Shown: positions 37,074 through 46,820 of the stretch, one piece after another
Layout of the letters: each line of letters starts with the position of its first letter
How positions within the stretch are numbered: position 1 is the first letter of the stretch
Source of the DNA: Acidobacteriota bacterium
GTDB lineage: Bacteria > Acidobacteriota > Terriglobia > Bryobacterales > Bryobacteraceae
Reading direction: 5' to 3'
NCBI GenBank assembly: GCA_947470805.1
Contig: CANIVU010000004.1
Location: 1-64,000 of the forward strand
Length of the DNA stretch: 64,000 nucleotides
Translations under genes and position numbers: made by a program
The notes under the pieces: model-generated
Databases searched by the model: none
The model's input: only the letters and a program-made list of their open reading frames with translations
Told to the model about the DNA's origin: nothing

Positions 37074-40000
37074 ATGAACAAAAAAAGCCTAGTCGTAGCC
37101 CTGCTACTGCTCTGCCTGCCCGCGGGACTTCTCGCGCAGGCCGTTGCTGGGTTCGGCGGTATCTCCGGTGTCGTTCGCGACGCTTCGGGTGCCGTTGTCC
37201 CATCCGCCAATGTAATCGTTGAAAACGCCTCCAAAGGCATTCGCCGCACTCTTACTTCCAATGACGCCGGCATCTTTGCCGCGCCGGCCCTCGTCCCCGC
37301 CTCGGGCTACGCCGTCCGTGTGAACAAGAGCGGCTTCAAAGATTTCGAAGTGAAGGAAATCGAAGTCCTCATCGGCCAGAACGTCAGCCTGAATGTGCCG
37401 CTGGCCGTTGCCGGTTCCGCCACCCAGGTGGAAGTTTCCGACGCCGCTCCGATCGTGGAACAGACCAAGACGGGCAACTCCGCCGTCGTCAGTTCCAAGC
37501 AGATCATGGACCTGCCGATCAACGGCCGCCGCGTGGACGCGTTCGCGCTTCTGACGCCCGCCGTGGTGCCTGACGGCACGTTCGGCCTGATCAGCTTCCG
37601 CGGTATCGCCGGCGGCAACGCCTTCCTTACCGACGGTAACGACACCACTAACAACTTCTACAACGAGAACGCCGGCCGTACCCGCATCAGCAGCCAGATC
37701 TCCCAGGACGCGGTCCAGGAGTTCCAGGTGCTCTCCAACGGTTACTCGGCTGAGTTCGGCCGCGCCTCCGGCGGCGTCATCAACACCGTCACCCGCTCCG
37801 GCGGCAACAACGTCCACGGCACCGGTTACTGGTTCTTCCGCAACCAGGACTTCAACGCCCGCGACCCGTACGCCACCGTGAACCCGGAAGAGCGCCGCGA
37901 CCAGTTCGGCGGCTCCATCGGCGGGGCCATCAAGAAGGACAAGCTGTTCTACTTCACCAACCTCGAAGCTACGCGCCGCAACTTTCCGCTGGTCGCCTCG
38001 CTGACCCGGCCTCCGCTGTTTGATCCCAACGGCACCTTCGTCGGGGTTTGCACCGCGACCGCCGCCCAGTGCCAGGCCGCGCAGAGCTTCCTGGGCCGTA
38101 TGACCCAGGTGCTGAACCGTACCGCCAATTCTGAACTCGGTTTCGCCAAACTGGACTACCGTCCCAACGAACGCAACGCGGTCAGCCTTTCGTTCAACTA
38201 CCTGCGCTGGATTTCGCCCAACGGCATTCAGACCCAGGCCGTGTTGAACGACGGCAACGGTATCGGCAACAACGCCAACTCCACCGTGCGCACCCGCTAT
38301 GGCCGCGCTTCGTGGACCTACATCCCGACCAACACGATCGTGAACGAAGTCCGTTACGGGTGGTTCAAGGATCGCCTGTTTGACGACGTGAACGCTTCGC
38401 TGATTCCGGCCCTCACCGGGGCCGTCGGCATCACCGTGCAGGGCCAGGCCAACCTCGGCGTGGCGACGTCCTACCCGCGCTTGAACCCCTCGGAGAACAA
38501 GCACCAGATCGCCGACAACCTGACCTGGACGGTCGGTAAGCACACCGTCAAGTTCGGCGGCGACTTCGTCAGCGCGCAGGACTATCAGAATCAGCTTTCC
38601 AACCAGGCCGGCAGCTACACCTACCCGACCTTCACCGCGTTTGCCCAGGACCTGACCGGCAACACGACTGGCGCCAAGCGGTGGCAGACCTACTCGCAGC
38701 GCTTCGGCAATCCGATTGTGAACACCACGATCAAGGACGTCAGCTTCTACGTGCAGGATCAGTTCCGCGTCACCCAGCGGCTGACCTTGAACTACGGCTT
38801 GCGCTACGAGTATCAGACCTTTACGCAGCCCACCGTTACGAATCCGGACTACCCGGCGCAGACGAGCAAGATTCCCTCTTACGGGAAGAACTTCGGTCCT
38901 CGCCTGGGCCTGGCGTACGCGTTTAACAACAACAAGACGGTCCTCCGCACCGGCTACGGCATCTTCTACGCCCGCACCCCGGGCGGGATGATCAACACCT
39001 TCCACCTGGGCAACGGCATCTACCAGAAGCAGATTAGTTTGAACGCCGCCGTGGCGGCCGATCTGGCGCTGGGCCCGGTGTTCCCGCAGAAGCTGGCCTC
39101 GATCGACCGCAACCCGCCGGCCGGCACCATCGACTTGACGGTTCCGGATGCCAACCTCCGCAATCCCTACACCCAGCAGGGTGACGTGGGCTTGGAGCAC
39201 GAGATCACCCGTGACCTCGGCATCACGGCCTCCTACATCTGGAGCCGCGGCGTGCAGCTCTACACGATTCGCGATCTGAACGTCGGCGCCCTGGGCCCGG
39301 ATGTCACCTACCGGATCAACGACACGGCCGGCAACCAGGTGGGCAGCTACACCACGCCGACCTATCGCTTGGCCAACCGCGTCGACACCCGGTGGCGCTC
39401 GGTCAACCAGGTGGAAAACGGCGGTCGCAGCTACTACGACGCCATGGCCATCTCCATGCGGAAACGCTACTCGAAGATGTGGGAAGGCTCGGTTGCCTAC
39501 ACCTGGTCGCACGCCATTGATTTGAACCAGGGCGGCGCCGGCAACAACATCTTCTTCTCCAGCCGTCCGACGTCGCTGTTCAACGGCAACTACGGGCTGG
39601 ATAAGTCGAGCTCTGCTCTCGATCAGCGGCACCGCTTTGTGGGCACCGCGATCTTCACGCCGACCTTCACGAAGAAGACCGACAAGTTCTCCAAGTGGGT
39701 CGTCAACGGCTGGCAGCTTTCGAACATCTTCACCGGCGCGAGCGCGCAACCGCAGACTCCGACGATCTTCGTCAGCGGCAACCCGTTCGCCGGCGCGGCG
39801 TTCACCAATACGTTGAATGGTTTCGGCGGCTCCAGCCGCGTGCCGTTCCTGCCGGCGGCCAGCCTGGACATCGATCAGGTCGTCCGTCTCGATTCGCGCT
39901 TGACGAAGATCCTGGCGCTGACCGAACGGTACCAGTTGTTCCTGAACTTCGAAGCGTTCAACGTGTTCAACCACGTCTCCAACACCTCCGTGAACGGCCA

Positions 40001-40127
40001 GGCTTTCCAGGCCACCAACGGTGTGTTGGCGCCGACGGCGCGACTGGGCGAAGGTTCTGCCAGCCAGGGTTTCCCGGACGGCACGAACGCTCGCCGCGCG
40101 CAGTTCAGCGTCCGCTTTGTGTTCTAA
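37074..40127 (+). CDS. Oar-like TonB-dependent receptor with carboxypeptidase-regulatory domain
   Basis: 1017 residues from ATG 37074; the in-frame TTG 12 bases earlier adds nothing to the leader MNKKSLVVALLLLCLPAGLLAQ. Regulatory beta-sandwich about 28-110 (ISGVVRDASGAVVPSANV), plug with LPINGRRVDAFALLTPAVV (about 145) and ASGGVINTVTRSGGN (about 236), then barrel strands ending in the aromatic RAQFSVRFVF. An outer-membrane importer. It follows the sugar-acid operon closely and could serve it, and it is oriented opposite to the other receptor at 15-18.6 kb. A strong terminator follows. Confidence 0.9.
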   Translation: MNKKSLVVALLLLCLPAGLLAQAVAGFGGISGVVRDASGAVVPSANVIVENASKGIRRTLTSNDAGIFAAPALVPASGYAVRVNKSGFKDFEVKEIEVLIGQNVSLNVPLAVAGSATQVEVSDAAPIVEQTKTGNSAVVSSKQIMDLPINGRRVDAFALLTPAVVPDGTFGLISFRGIAGGNAFLTDGNDTTNNFYNENAGRTRISSQISQDAVQEFQVLSNGYSAEFGRASGGVINTVTRSGGNNVHGTGYWFFRNQDFNARDPYATVNPEERRDQFGGSIGGAIKKDKLFYFTNLEATRRNFPLVASLTRPPLFDPNGTFVGVCTATAAQCQAAQSFLGRMTQVLNRTANSELGFAKLDYRPNERNAVSLSFNYLRWISPNGIQTQAVLNDGNGIGNNANSTVRTRYGRASWTYIPTNTIVNEVRYGWFKDRLFDDVNASLIPALTGAVGITVQGQANLGVATSYPRLNPSENKHQIADNLTWTVGKHTVKFGGDFVSAQDYQNQLSNQAGSYTYPTFTAFAQDLTGNTTGAKRWQTYSQRFGNPIVNTTIKDVSFYVQDQFRVTQRLTLNYGLRYEYQTFTQPTVTNPDYPAQTSKIPSYGKNFGPRLGLAYAFNNNKTVLRTGYGIFYARTPGGMINTFHLGNGIYQKQISLNAAVAADLALGPVFPQKLASIDRNPPAGTIDLTVPDANLRNPYTQQGDVGLEHEITRDLGITASYIWSRGVQLYTIRDLNVGALGPDVTYRINDTAGNQVGSYTTPTYRLANRVDTRWRSVNQVENGGRSYYDAMAISMRKRYSKMWEGSVAYTWSHAIDLNQGGAGNNIFFSSRPTSLFNGNYGLDKSSSALDQRHRFVGTAIFTPTFTKKTDKFSKWVVNGWQLSNIFTGASAQPQTPTIFVSGNPFAGAAFTNTLNGFGGSSRVPFLPAASLDIDQVVRLDSRLTKILALTERYQLFLNFEAFNVFNHVSNTSVNGQAFQATNGVLAPTARLGEGSASQGFPDGTNARRAQFSVRFVF

Positions 40128-40148
40128 CCGAACAAACTTTAACTCAAC

Positions 40149-40188
40149 AAAGAAGGCTGGGGTTCACGCCCTGGCCTTCTTTTTTTTT
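40149..40188 (+). terminator. Rho-independent terminator of second TonB receptor gene
   Basis: Arms AGAAGGC (40151-40157) and GCCTTCT (40174-40180), with inner GGG/CCC pairing, are followed by an eight-T run. It starts about 20 bases past the receptor stop. Confidence 0.88.
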
Positions 40189-40246
40189 CGTTTCCTGATA
40201 ATCTCAGGGTGCGGTTTCCGCGTTACCTAAACGGAGGAATCATATT

Positions 40247-40795
40247 ATGGCTTTTTGTGCAAATTGTGGCGCTCAGGTGCAGGGCGCGTTCTGTATGCGG
40301 TGTGGCACCCCGGTGGCGAGTGGGGCTCCGCAACAGCAGCAGCCTCCGCAGCAACAGCCGCCGTACCCGCAACAGCAGCAGCCCTACGGGCAACAGCAGC
40401 CTCCCTACGGCCAGCCCCAATATGGCCAGCCGGCGCCGGCCGCGGGCGGGATGGAAGACAACGTCGCCTCGGCGCTGTGCTATCTCCTGGGCTTGATCAC
40501 CGGCGTTTTGTTCCTGGTGCTGGAGCCGTACAACAAGAACAAAATGGTACGCTTCCACGCGTTCCAGTCGATCTTCTTCAACATCGGCGCGATCGTGGTG
40601 AACATTGCCTTCTCGATCGTCGTCTCGATCATGAGGCACCTGCTGCCGTTCGGTATGTGGACTCTCTTCACGCTGCTGAGTCTGGGACTGTCGCTCGCGA
40701 TGCTGGGCGCCTGGGCATTCCTGATGTACAAGGCGTACAACCGCGAAATGTTCAAGATTCCGGTGATCGGCGATCTGGCCGAAAAACAGGCGTAG
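40247..40795 (+). CDS. Zinc-ribbon plus DUF4870-like membrane protein
   Basis: 182 residues with a strong GGAGG ribosome site. Residues 1-20 are a zinc ribbon (Cys4, Cys7, Cys16, Cys19). Residues about 25-65 form a Gln/Pro/Tyr-rich linker, and residues about 72-165 hold three hydrophobic segments with ALCYLLGLITGVLFLVLEPY and KMVRFHAFQSI, the DUF4870/TIC20-like pattern. The family is widespread in bacteria and its role is not settled. Monocistronic, flanked by a terminator upstream. Confidence 0.82.
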   Translation: MAFCANCGAQVQGAFCMRCGTPVASGAPQQQQPPQQQPPYPQQQQPYGQQQPPYGQPQYGQPAPAAGGMEDNVASALCYLLGLITGVLFLVLEPYNKNKMVRFHAFQSIFFNIGAIVVNIAFSIVVSIMRHLLPFGMWTLFTLLSLGLSLAMLGAWAFLMYKAYNREMFKIPVIGDLAEKQA

Positions 40796-40826
40796 CCGAT
40801 TGGCTTTGGCGCGCGTCTAGGAAATC

Positions 40827-41864
40827 GTGAACGTTCGAGTACCCGTATTGTGTCTGCTGTCGGCTGCCTTCGTATGGGGGCAGCCGATGACCGTTCCCAA
40901 GGTTGGGATCATTGACTATTTTGGCCTGAAGAAGGCCAACCGCGAGCGCGTGGAGAAGGCCCTGGAAGTGAAGAAGGGCGGCCCGCTGCCGAAGTCCAAG
41001 GGCGAGATTGAGATGCAGATCGAGCTCGTGAACAACGTCGTGCAGGCGCAGTTGGAGGCCGTTTGTTGCGAGAACGGCGAGGCGATTCTCTACGTCGGCA
41101 TCCTGGAAAAGGGTGGTCCGAAGTTTGAATATCACGAGCAGCCCACCGATGAGACGGTGAAGTTGCCGGACGAGCTGGTGGACACCTGGAACCTGTTCAT
41201 GGAGCAGGTGCAGGTGGCGGTGAAAGAGGGCAAGGCGGCCGAGGATCTGACCAACGGGCACAGCCTGATGCAGTATGCTCCGGCGCGGGATTTGCAGCTG
41301 AAGTTTCCGGCACTGGTGGATGGGAACCTGGCCGCCATTCGCGATGTGCTGCGGAAGAGTGTGGACGAGACCGAGCGGGCGATTGCGGCCTACACGATTG
41401 CCTACGCGACCAAGAAGCGGGGCGTGATCGACGACTTGCAGTATGGCGTGCGCGACCCCGATGACGGGGTGCGGAACAACGCCATGCGCTCGCTGGCGTC
41501 GCTGGCGGTGTTGGGGAAGTTGAAGCCGTTGATGGACATTCAAATCAGCCCGACGTGGTTCGTGGAGCAGATGAACTCGCTGACTTGGAGCGACCGGAAC
41601 AAGGCGGCGTTCGCGCTGGTATCGATGACGGAGAGCCGGGACGCGCAGACGCTGGGGATGTTGAAAGACCGGGCGTTGGATTCGATGACCGATATGGCGC
41701 GGTGGCAGCATTTGCCGCACGCGCTGCCGGGCTTTATTCTGCTGGCGCGGACGGCCGGGTGGGAAGAGAAGAAGATCCAGGACACGTGGGCGGCGGGGAC
41801 GCACGTGGCGGCCGTCGACGAGATTCTGAAGGCCTTTGAGGCCGCGGCGAAAAAGAAGAAGTAG
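40827..41864 (+). CDS. Exported HEAT-like repeat protein
   Basis: 345 residues from GTG 40827; leader MNVRVPVLCLLSAAFVWGQ. The middle and C-terminal parts are helical, with HEAT-like units, for example DLQYGVRDPDDGVRNNAMRS (about 200-220). The N-terminal GIIDYFGLKKANRERVEKAL (about 27-46) recalls secreted proteins that bind or process surface components, but no catalytic motif is seen. It ends in a lysine-rich tail. Function unknown. Confidence 0.65.
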   Translation: MNVRVPVLCLLSAAFVWGQPMTVPKVGIIDYFGLKKANRERVEKALEVKKGGPLPKSKGEIEMQIELVNNVVQAQLEAVCCENGEAILYVGILEKGGPKFEYHEQPTDETVKLPDELVDTWNLFMEQVQVAVKEGKAAEDLTNGHSLMQYAPARDLQLKFPALVDGNLAAIRDVLRKSVDETERAIAAYTIAYATKKRGVIDDLQYGVRDPDDGVRNNAMRSLASLAVLGKLKPLMDIQISPTWFVEQMNSLTWSDRNKAAFALVSMTESRDAQTLGMLKDRALDSMTDMARWQHLPHALPGFILLARTAGWEEKKIQDTWAAGTHVAAVDEILKAFEAAAKKKK

Positions 41865-41866
41865 GC

Positions 41867-42736
41867 CTAGCGGAGGCCCTTCGATTTCAGGTAGGCGATG
41901 AGGGCGGCCGGGTCGTCGGAGATGATGGCGTCGACCTGGGCGGCGATGAGCGCGTCCCACTGGGCTGGCTCATTGGCGGTCCAGGGCACGATGACGAGGC
42001 CGGCTTTGTGGGCGGCGGCGACTTCTTCGGCTTTCACGGTGCTGAAGTGCGGGCTGACGATGCCGGCGCCGGATTCTTTGGCCAGATCGAGCAGTGTGCG
42101 ATGGGGCTCCTTCATGCTGTTGGGGTAGAGCGCGGAGAGGCGCATGGAGGGCTCCAGGCGCTTCATGGCGTGGAGGGTGCGGAAGTCGAAGGACTGCAAG
42201 ATCACGCGGCTTGTGAGGCCGTTTGCGCGGACTACGTCGCGCATCAGTTCGGCGAAGCGCTCCGGCGTCGGCGTCTGATCGGGCTTGGCCGGGGAGATCT
42301 TGGTTTCGATGTTGAATTCGACCTTGGCGCCCTTGGCTTTGACGAGGTCGAAGACCTGTTGGAGGGTGGGCACGCGGGTGCCGGGGACGGCTTGTTGTTT
42401 CGGGAAGCCGGGGTTGGCCTTGGCTCCGCAGTCCCAGAGCTGGAGCTCGGCGAGGGTCATCTGGCGGATCAGCGTCTGGCTGCCCGCCGGACCGGAGCAG
42501 AAGGCGGGGTTCATGTGGGCGTCGTGGGAGACGACGAGGACGTCGTCTTTGGTGACGGCGAGATCGAGCTCGAGCACGTCGACGCCTTGTTCGATGGCGT
42601 AGGTGAACGCCGGGAGGGAGTTCTCGGGCCGGAGGGCGCGGGCGCCGCGGTGGCCGTGGACTTGTATGCGGGGAGCGGCGTCAGCTAGGGGCATGATTAG
42701 CAGGAGAGCGGGCAGTATAATCGAGTTTCGCACCAC
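41867..42736 (-). CDS. Exported glycerophosphodiester phosphodiesterase
   Basis: 289 residues from GTG 42736 (a second GTG lies one codon on); leader ending at ADA. The GDPD core is intact: HGHRGARALRPENS (about 27-40), the metal/acid motif VLELDLAVTKDDVLVVSHD (parts, about 54-72, His in SHD) and FNIETK (about 140). It hydrolyses glycerophosphodiesters to glycerol-3-phosphate and an alcohol, here probably in the periplasm. It converges on the HEAT-like gene with 2 bases between stops. Confidence 0.9.
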   Translation of the reverse strand: MVRNSIILPALLLIMPLADAAPRIQVHGHRGARALRPENSLPAFTYAIEQGVDVLELDLAVTKDDVLVVSHDAHMNPAFCSGPAGSQTLIRQMTLAELQLWDCGAKANPGFPKQQAVPGTRVPTLQQVFDLVKAKGAKVEFNIETKISPAKPDQTPTPERFAELMRDVVRANGLTSRVILQSFDFRTLHAMKRLEPSMRLSALYPNSMKEPHRTLLDLAKESGAGIVSPHFSTVKAEEVAAAHKAGLVIVPWTANEPAQWDALIAAQVDAIISDDPAALIAYLKSKGLR

Positions 42737-42772
42737 TGACAGGGTAGCAAGTGGAAGCTACAGGAGGATGAC

Positions 42773-44080
42773 ATGAATCGCCGCCAGTTTGCCATGACCG
42801 CGTTGAGCTATTCGCGGGTGATGGGCGCTAATGACCGCGTGCAGATGGGTTTTATCGGCCTGGGGAACCGGGGCGACCAGGTGCACGAGGGGTTTCTGGA
42901 GTATGGCGATTCGCGGACGGTGGCGATCTGCGATCTGCGGGAGGACTACCTGGATTTTGCTTCGACCAAGTCGCGGTCGACGCCGAAGCGGTATGCCGAT
43001 TATCGGAAGCTGCTGGAGGATAAAGACGTCGAGGCGGTGGCGATTGCGAGTCCGGACCACTGGCATGCGCTGATGTTCGTGGACGCCTGCCGGGCGGGGA
43101 AGGATGTGTATGTCGAGAAACCGTTGTCGCTGACGGTTAGCGAGGGGCGGCGGATGGTGCAGGTGGCCGGGGAGACGAAGCGGGTGGTGCAGGTGGGGAT
43201 CCAGCGGCGGTCGTCGAAGTTCCTGATGGAGGCCGTTGAGTATTTGAAGACCGGGGCGCTGGGGAAGATCAGCGTGGCGCGGGGCTTTCATGTGCAGAAC
43301 GAGGCGCCGAACGGGATTGGAAATGCCGCTGATGGCTTGGCGCCGTCGGCCGAGCAGTGGGACAAGTGGCTGGGGCCGGCGCCGAAGGTGCCGTATAACC
43401 GGAACCGGACGTTCTACAATTTCCGGTGGTTTTACGATTATTCGGGAGGGCAGATTACGAATTTCGGGGTCCACTATATGGACATGTTGCGGTGGGCGCT
43501 GGGGAAGGGAACGCCGAAGGCGGTGGTGGCGATTGGCGGGAAGTACGGCGTCAACGATAACCGCGAGATTCCTGATACGTGCGAGGTGCACTGGGATTTT
43601 GGCGACATGATGATGGGGTTTGTGCAGTACAACGCGAACGCAGCGCCGGCGTCGTTGCGGGGGGCGGAGATGGAGATTCGCGGGACCCTGGGGACGATGT
43701 ACATTTACTCGAACAAGTGGGAAGTGGTGCCGGAGAAGACCACCGAGGTGTTGTTCGGGGCGCGGACGCCGTTGGACCGGGCTTCTGAGAAGGCGTATAA
43801 CCCGTCGAAGAAGGCGACGCTGGAGGCGAAGGTGGTGAACGGGACGACGAGTACGCCGCCGCACTGCCGGAACTTTTTGGACTGTGTGAAGAGCCGAGCG
43901 CGGACGAATTGTCCGATTGAAGAGGGGCATACGTCGACGGCCAATACGGTGATCGCGCATATCTCGTTGCGGACTCGCAGTCTGCTCGAGTGGGACGGGA
44001 AGGCGGAGCGGTTTACGAATAATGAGGCCGCGAACCGGTATTTGGGGTACAAGTATCGGGCGCCTTACAAGCTGGAGTAA
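42773..44080 (+). CDS. Gfo/Idh/MocA-family oxidoreductase with Tat-like leader
   Basis: 435 residues from ATG 42773 with AGGAGG upstream. The N-terminus NRRQFAMTALS resembles a twin-arginine signal, usual for exported members of this family. Rossmann fingerprint MGFIGLGNRGDQVH (about 25-38), then the sugar-dehydrogenase motif YVEKPLSLTVSEG (about 118-130) and GVHYMDMLRWAL (about 235). Such enzymes oxidise or reduce sugars or inositols using tightly bound NAD(P). Substrate unknown. It is divergent from the GDPD gene. Confidence 0.87.
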   Translation: MNRRQFAMTALSYSRVMGANDRVQMGFIGLGNRGDQVHEGFLEYGDSRTVAICDLREDYLDFASTKSRSTPKRYADYRKLLEDKDVEAVAIASPDHWHALMFVDACRAGKDVYVEKPLSLTVSEGRRMVQVAGETKRVVQVGIQRRSSKFLMEAVEYLKTGALGKISVARGFHVQNEAPNGIGNAADGLAPSAEQWDKWLGPAPKVPYNRNRTFYNFRWFYDYSGGQITNFGVHYMDMLRWALGKGTPKAVVAIGGKYGVNDNREIPDTCEVHWDFGDMMMGFVQYNANAAPASLRGAEMEIRGTLGTMYIYSNKWEVVPEKTTEVLFGARTPLDRASEKAYNPSKKATLEAKVVNGTTSTPPHCRNFLDCVKSRARTNCPIEEGHTSTANTVIAHISLRTRSLLEWDGKAERFTNNEAANRYLGYKYRAPYKLE

Positions 44081-44439
44081 TCCGGCACCTCTTCGGAGTG
44101 GCTGTTGCGGCCTGGGTGGGACCTTGTTGCGAAGCTCCGATTTGTAAGATCTTTATTTTCAACAAAAACCTGGGACCCTGGTGTGTCGATCCTGACGGTT
44201 GTCCGGCCTTCTCGCTTGCCACTCGTCGGCAGTGTTTCGCTGCATGCGGGGGATGGGGAGTCGAGAAGCGAAAAGGCTCGCTCCGTTGAGACGGAGCGAG
44301 CCTTACCTTCTACTTTCATCCTACCAGCCGTCCGCAAGCATTTTGCGGGGTGTTCGCCGTAGGTGGTTGATTCGGTGGGAGAAATAAACTTGATTGGGCG
44401 CGGACGGGACTCGGTCAGTGCGACAATCCGTAGAGACCT
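44081..44439. other. 359-base intergenic region with a perfect hairpin
   Basis: No gene is supported on either strand; the frames that cross it read as low-complexity or overlap the neighbours. It contains a 13-bp perfect inverted repeat (44273-44304, listed separately). Its 5' part reads on the minus strand as a peptide (NKDLTNRSFATRSHPGRNSH) of a kind often seen in mis-called intergenic frames. The promoter of the downstream propeller gene should lie in the last 100 bases. Confidence 0.5.
44273..44304. repeat. 13-bp perfect inverted repeat (hairpin)
   Basis: Arms AAGGCTCGCTCCG (44273-44285) and CGGAGCGAGCCTT (44292-44304) around a 6-base loop. On the minus side a short T-rich run (CTTTTCGC) follows, so it might end minus-strand transcription, but no minus gene is upstream. 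A dispersed hairpin element is the alternative. Confidence 0.55.
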
Positions 44440-45711
44440 ATGATGACCAGTCGACTTACAGCGGTTATGGTTGTGCTCTTGTCCGTGGCGGCGCGGGGGG
44501 CGGAGAGTTGGCCTCAGTTCCGTGGGCCGGAGGGGACCGGACACTCGGACTCCAAGGGGTTGCCGTTGGTTTGGGATGAGTCGAAGAACGTCGTATGGAA
44601 GACGGCGATTCATGACCGGGGGTGGTCGTCGCCGGTCGTTTACGGGAAACAGGTTTGGCTGACATCGGCTAGTAAAGACGGCCGGGAGCTGTTTGTGCTT
44701 TGTCTGGACCGGGAGACCGGGAAGGTGCTGAAAGACTGGAAGCTGTTCGAGGTGGCGCAGCCGCAGTTTATCCACTCCTTCAACACACCGGCTTCGCCGA
44801 CGGCGGTGATTGAAGAGGGCCGGGTCTATATTACGTTCGGGTCGGCGGGGACGGCGGCGATCGACACGAAGACGTTCCGGGTGGTGTGGGAACGGCGGGA
44901 CATTGAGTGCAATCACTTTCGCGGGGCGGGATCGTCGCCGATCCTTTTCCAGAACCTGTTGTTGATGCACTTTGACGGCAGCGATGTGCAGTTTGTGATG
45001 GCGCTGGATAAGCGCACGGGCAAGACGGTTTGGCAGACGAAACGGTCGATTGATTTTCAGGACCTGGATAAGGACGGGAAGCCGGCGGCGGAGGGCGACA
45101 TGCGGAAGGCGTTTGCGACGCCGCATGTGGCGCGGATCAACGGGCGCTGGGAGATGATCAGCCTGGGGGCGAAGGCCGCCTATTCCTACGATCCGTTCAC
45201 GGGGAAAGAGTTGTGGCGGGTGGAGGAGCGGGGGCAGCATTCGGCGAGCACGCGGCCGGTGTTGGGGGATGGGATGGTCTATTTCCCGAGCGGGTTTTCG
45301 GCGGGGCAGTTGCTGGCGGTGCGGACGGGTGGCAATGGGTTGGTTACCGATAGCCATGTGGCGTGGCGGGTGAAGCGGGGGGTGCCGAATAAGCCGTCGA
45401 TTTTGCTGGTGGACGGGCTGATCTACATGATCGGGGACACGGGGATTGCCAGTTGCGTGGATGCGAAGACGGGGGACGTGGTTTGGCAGCAGCGGGTGGG
45501 CGGGGAGTATTCGGCTTCGCCGGTGTATGCGGACGGGAAGTTGTGGCTGTTCAGTGAAGATGGGAAGACGATTGTGCTGAAGCCGGGGCGGACGTTTGAG
45601 AAGCTAGCGGAGAATAAGCTGGACGATGGGTTTCTGGCGTCGCCGGCGATTGCGGGGAAGGCGTTTTATTTGCGGACGCGGACGCATTTGTACCGGATTG
45701 AGGGGAAGTAG
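44440..45711 (+). CDS. Exported PQQ-binding-like beta-propeller protein
   Basis: 423 residues; two adjacent ATGs (44440, 44443) give the same leader ending near ARGA. Blades are marked by LCLDRETGKVLKDW (about 85), AIDTKTFRVVWERR, ALDKRTGKTVWQTK (about 188), YDPFTGKELWRVEERG and VDAKTGDVVWQQRV (about 343). The opening WPQFRGPEGTGHSD is shared by many planctomycete/acidobacterial outer-membrane-assembly-like propellers. The WPQFRGP start suggests a family relation to the truncated propeller at base 1. No PQQ catalytic site is evident. Confidence 0.85.
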   Translation: MMTSRLTAVMVVLLSVAARGAESWPQFRGPEGTGHSDSKGLPLVWDESKNVVWKTAIHDRGWSSPVVYGKQVWLTSASKDGRELFVLCLDRETGKVLKDWKLFEVAQPQFIHSFNTPASPTAVIEEGRVYITFGSAGTAAIDTKTFRVVWERRDIECNHFRGAGSSPILFQNLLLMHFDGSDVQFVMALDKRTGKTVWQTKRSIDFQDLDKDGKPAAEGDMRKAFATPHVARINGRWEMISLGAKAAYSYDPFTGKELWRVEERGQHSASTRPVLGDGMVYFPSGFSAGQLLAVRTGGNGLVTDSHVAWRVKRGVPNKPSILLVDGLIYMIGDTGIASCVDAKTGDVVWQQRVGGEYSASPVYADGKLWLFSEDGKTIVLKPGRTFEKLAENKLDDGFLASPAIAGKAFYLRTRTHLYRIEGK

Positions 45712-45723
45712 CGGGGGCGCAGA

Positions 45724-46816
45724 TCAGCGTACTGGCGCCAGTGCATAGCTGGTGCTGCGGCCGCCTTCGGGGTTTTGCAGGAGAACGCCGCGGGCGACGA
45801 GGGCGAGGATGTCGCGGTGGGCGGTGTCCTGTGAGCATTTCGCCAGGGCGGCGTACTTGGAGGTTGTGAGTTTGCCTTCGAAGCCGTTCCACAGGCGGTT
45901 GATGACCTGGCGTTGCCGCTCGTTGAGGGGGACGCTCTTGATCTGTTCCCAGAAATGGGCTTTTTCGAGGACTTGATGGAGCGTGTTCTGCGCTCCATCG
46001 ATGGCGCGAGCGAGGCAGCCGACAAACCACTCCATCCAGGGTGTTATGTCGAGGGTTCCCTTTTGTGTTTGCTCGAGGATGCCGTAGTAGGCATCGCGCT
46101 CCTGCCGGATTTGCGCCGACATGCTGTAGAAGCGCTGGGGGCTGTTCTCGGATCGAGCCAGGCTGAGATCGGCGACCGCGCGCGATGCGGCCGTTGCCGT
46201 CGTCGAAGGGGTGGATGGTGACAAACCACAGGTGCGCAAGGCCGGCCTTCAACACGGGATCCATCGAGGTTTGGCCTTCGAACCAGTGCAGGAACGCATC
46301 CATTTCGCGGTCGATGCGATCCGCCGCCGGGGCTTCGTAGTGAACCCGCTCCCTTCCTATGGGGCCGGAGATGACCCGCATCGGCCCTGCGCTGTCGTCC
46401 CGCCAGTGCCCGGTTTTGCGTCCGGCCGGGAAGAGCGACGCGTGCCACCCGAAGAGACGTTCGGCGGCGAGTGGTTGGCTGAAGTGGCGCGTGGCGTCGA
46501 GCATCATTTCGACAACGCCTTCGACGTTCCGGTCCGCGGGAGTGAGGGCACCGATATCGATCCCGAGGCGACGGGCGATGGACGAACGGACTTGGCCGGC
46601 GTCAAGCTTTTCACCCTCGATCTCACTGCTTTTGAGGACATCGGTTGTGAGTGTTTGGAGGACAGCTTCCTGCTGGAGGTTGAAGCCGAGTCCTTCCATT
46701 CGCCCGAGGAGACGGCCCTGGCGGTGGCGGGTTGACGCGAGGGGTTCAGTAATCGTGGTGGCGTTCCAATGGAACCGGGGCCACTCGCTACGCTGATGAA
46801 TGTACTTATTCCGCAT
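45724..46816 (-). pseudogene. Fic family AMP-transferase gene (DUF4172-Fic-wHTH), frameshifted
   Basis: ATG 46816. The N-terminal DUF4172 region (KYIHQRSEWPRFHW, 4-17) contains the inhibitory motif SSEIEGE (63-69). The Fic motif HPFDDGNGRIAR (202-213) is complete, then the frame is lost in the tract CGCGCGCG at about 46174-46184. The next frame continues as AVADLSLARSENSPQRFY and ends in a winged-helix part (SKYAALAKCSQDTAHRDIL). Adding back one CG dinucleotide gives a normal 364-residue protein. So the gene is broken by a 2-base deletion in a short repeat, or that tract is an assembly error or a slippage switch. Fic proteins transfer AMP to target proteins. Confidence 0.85.
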
Positions 46817-46820
46817 CCGC

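Noticed and set aside
37104-39974. 956-codon minus frame
   Set aside because: Antisense shadow of the second TonB receptor.
44013-45357. 430-codon minus frame spanning the intergenic gap and the propeller gene
   Set aside because: Shadow of the propeller gene continued into non-coding DNA.
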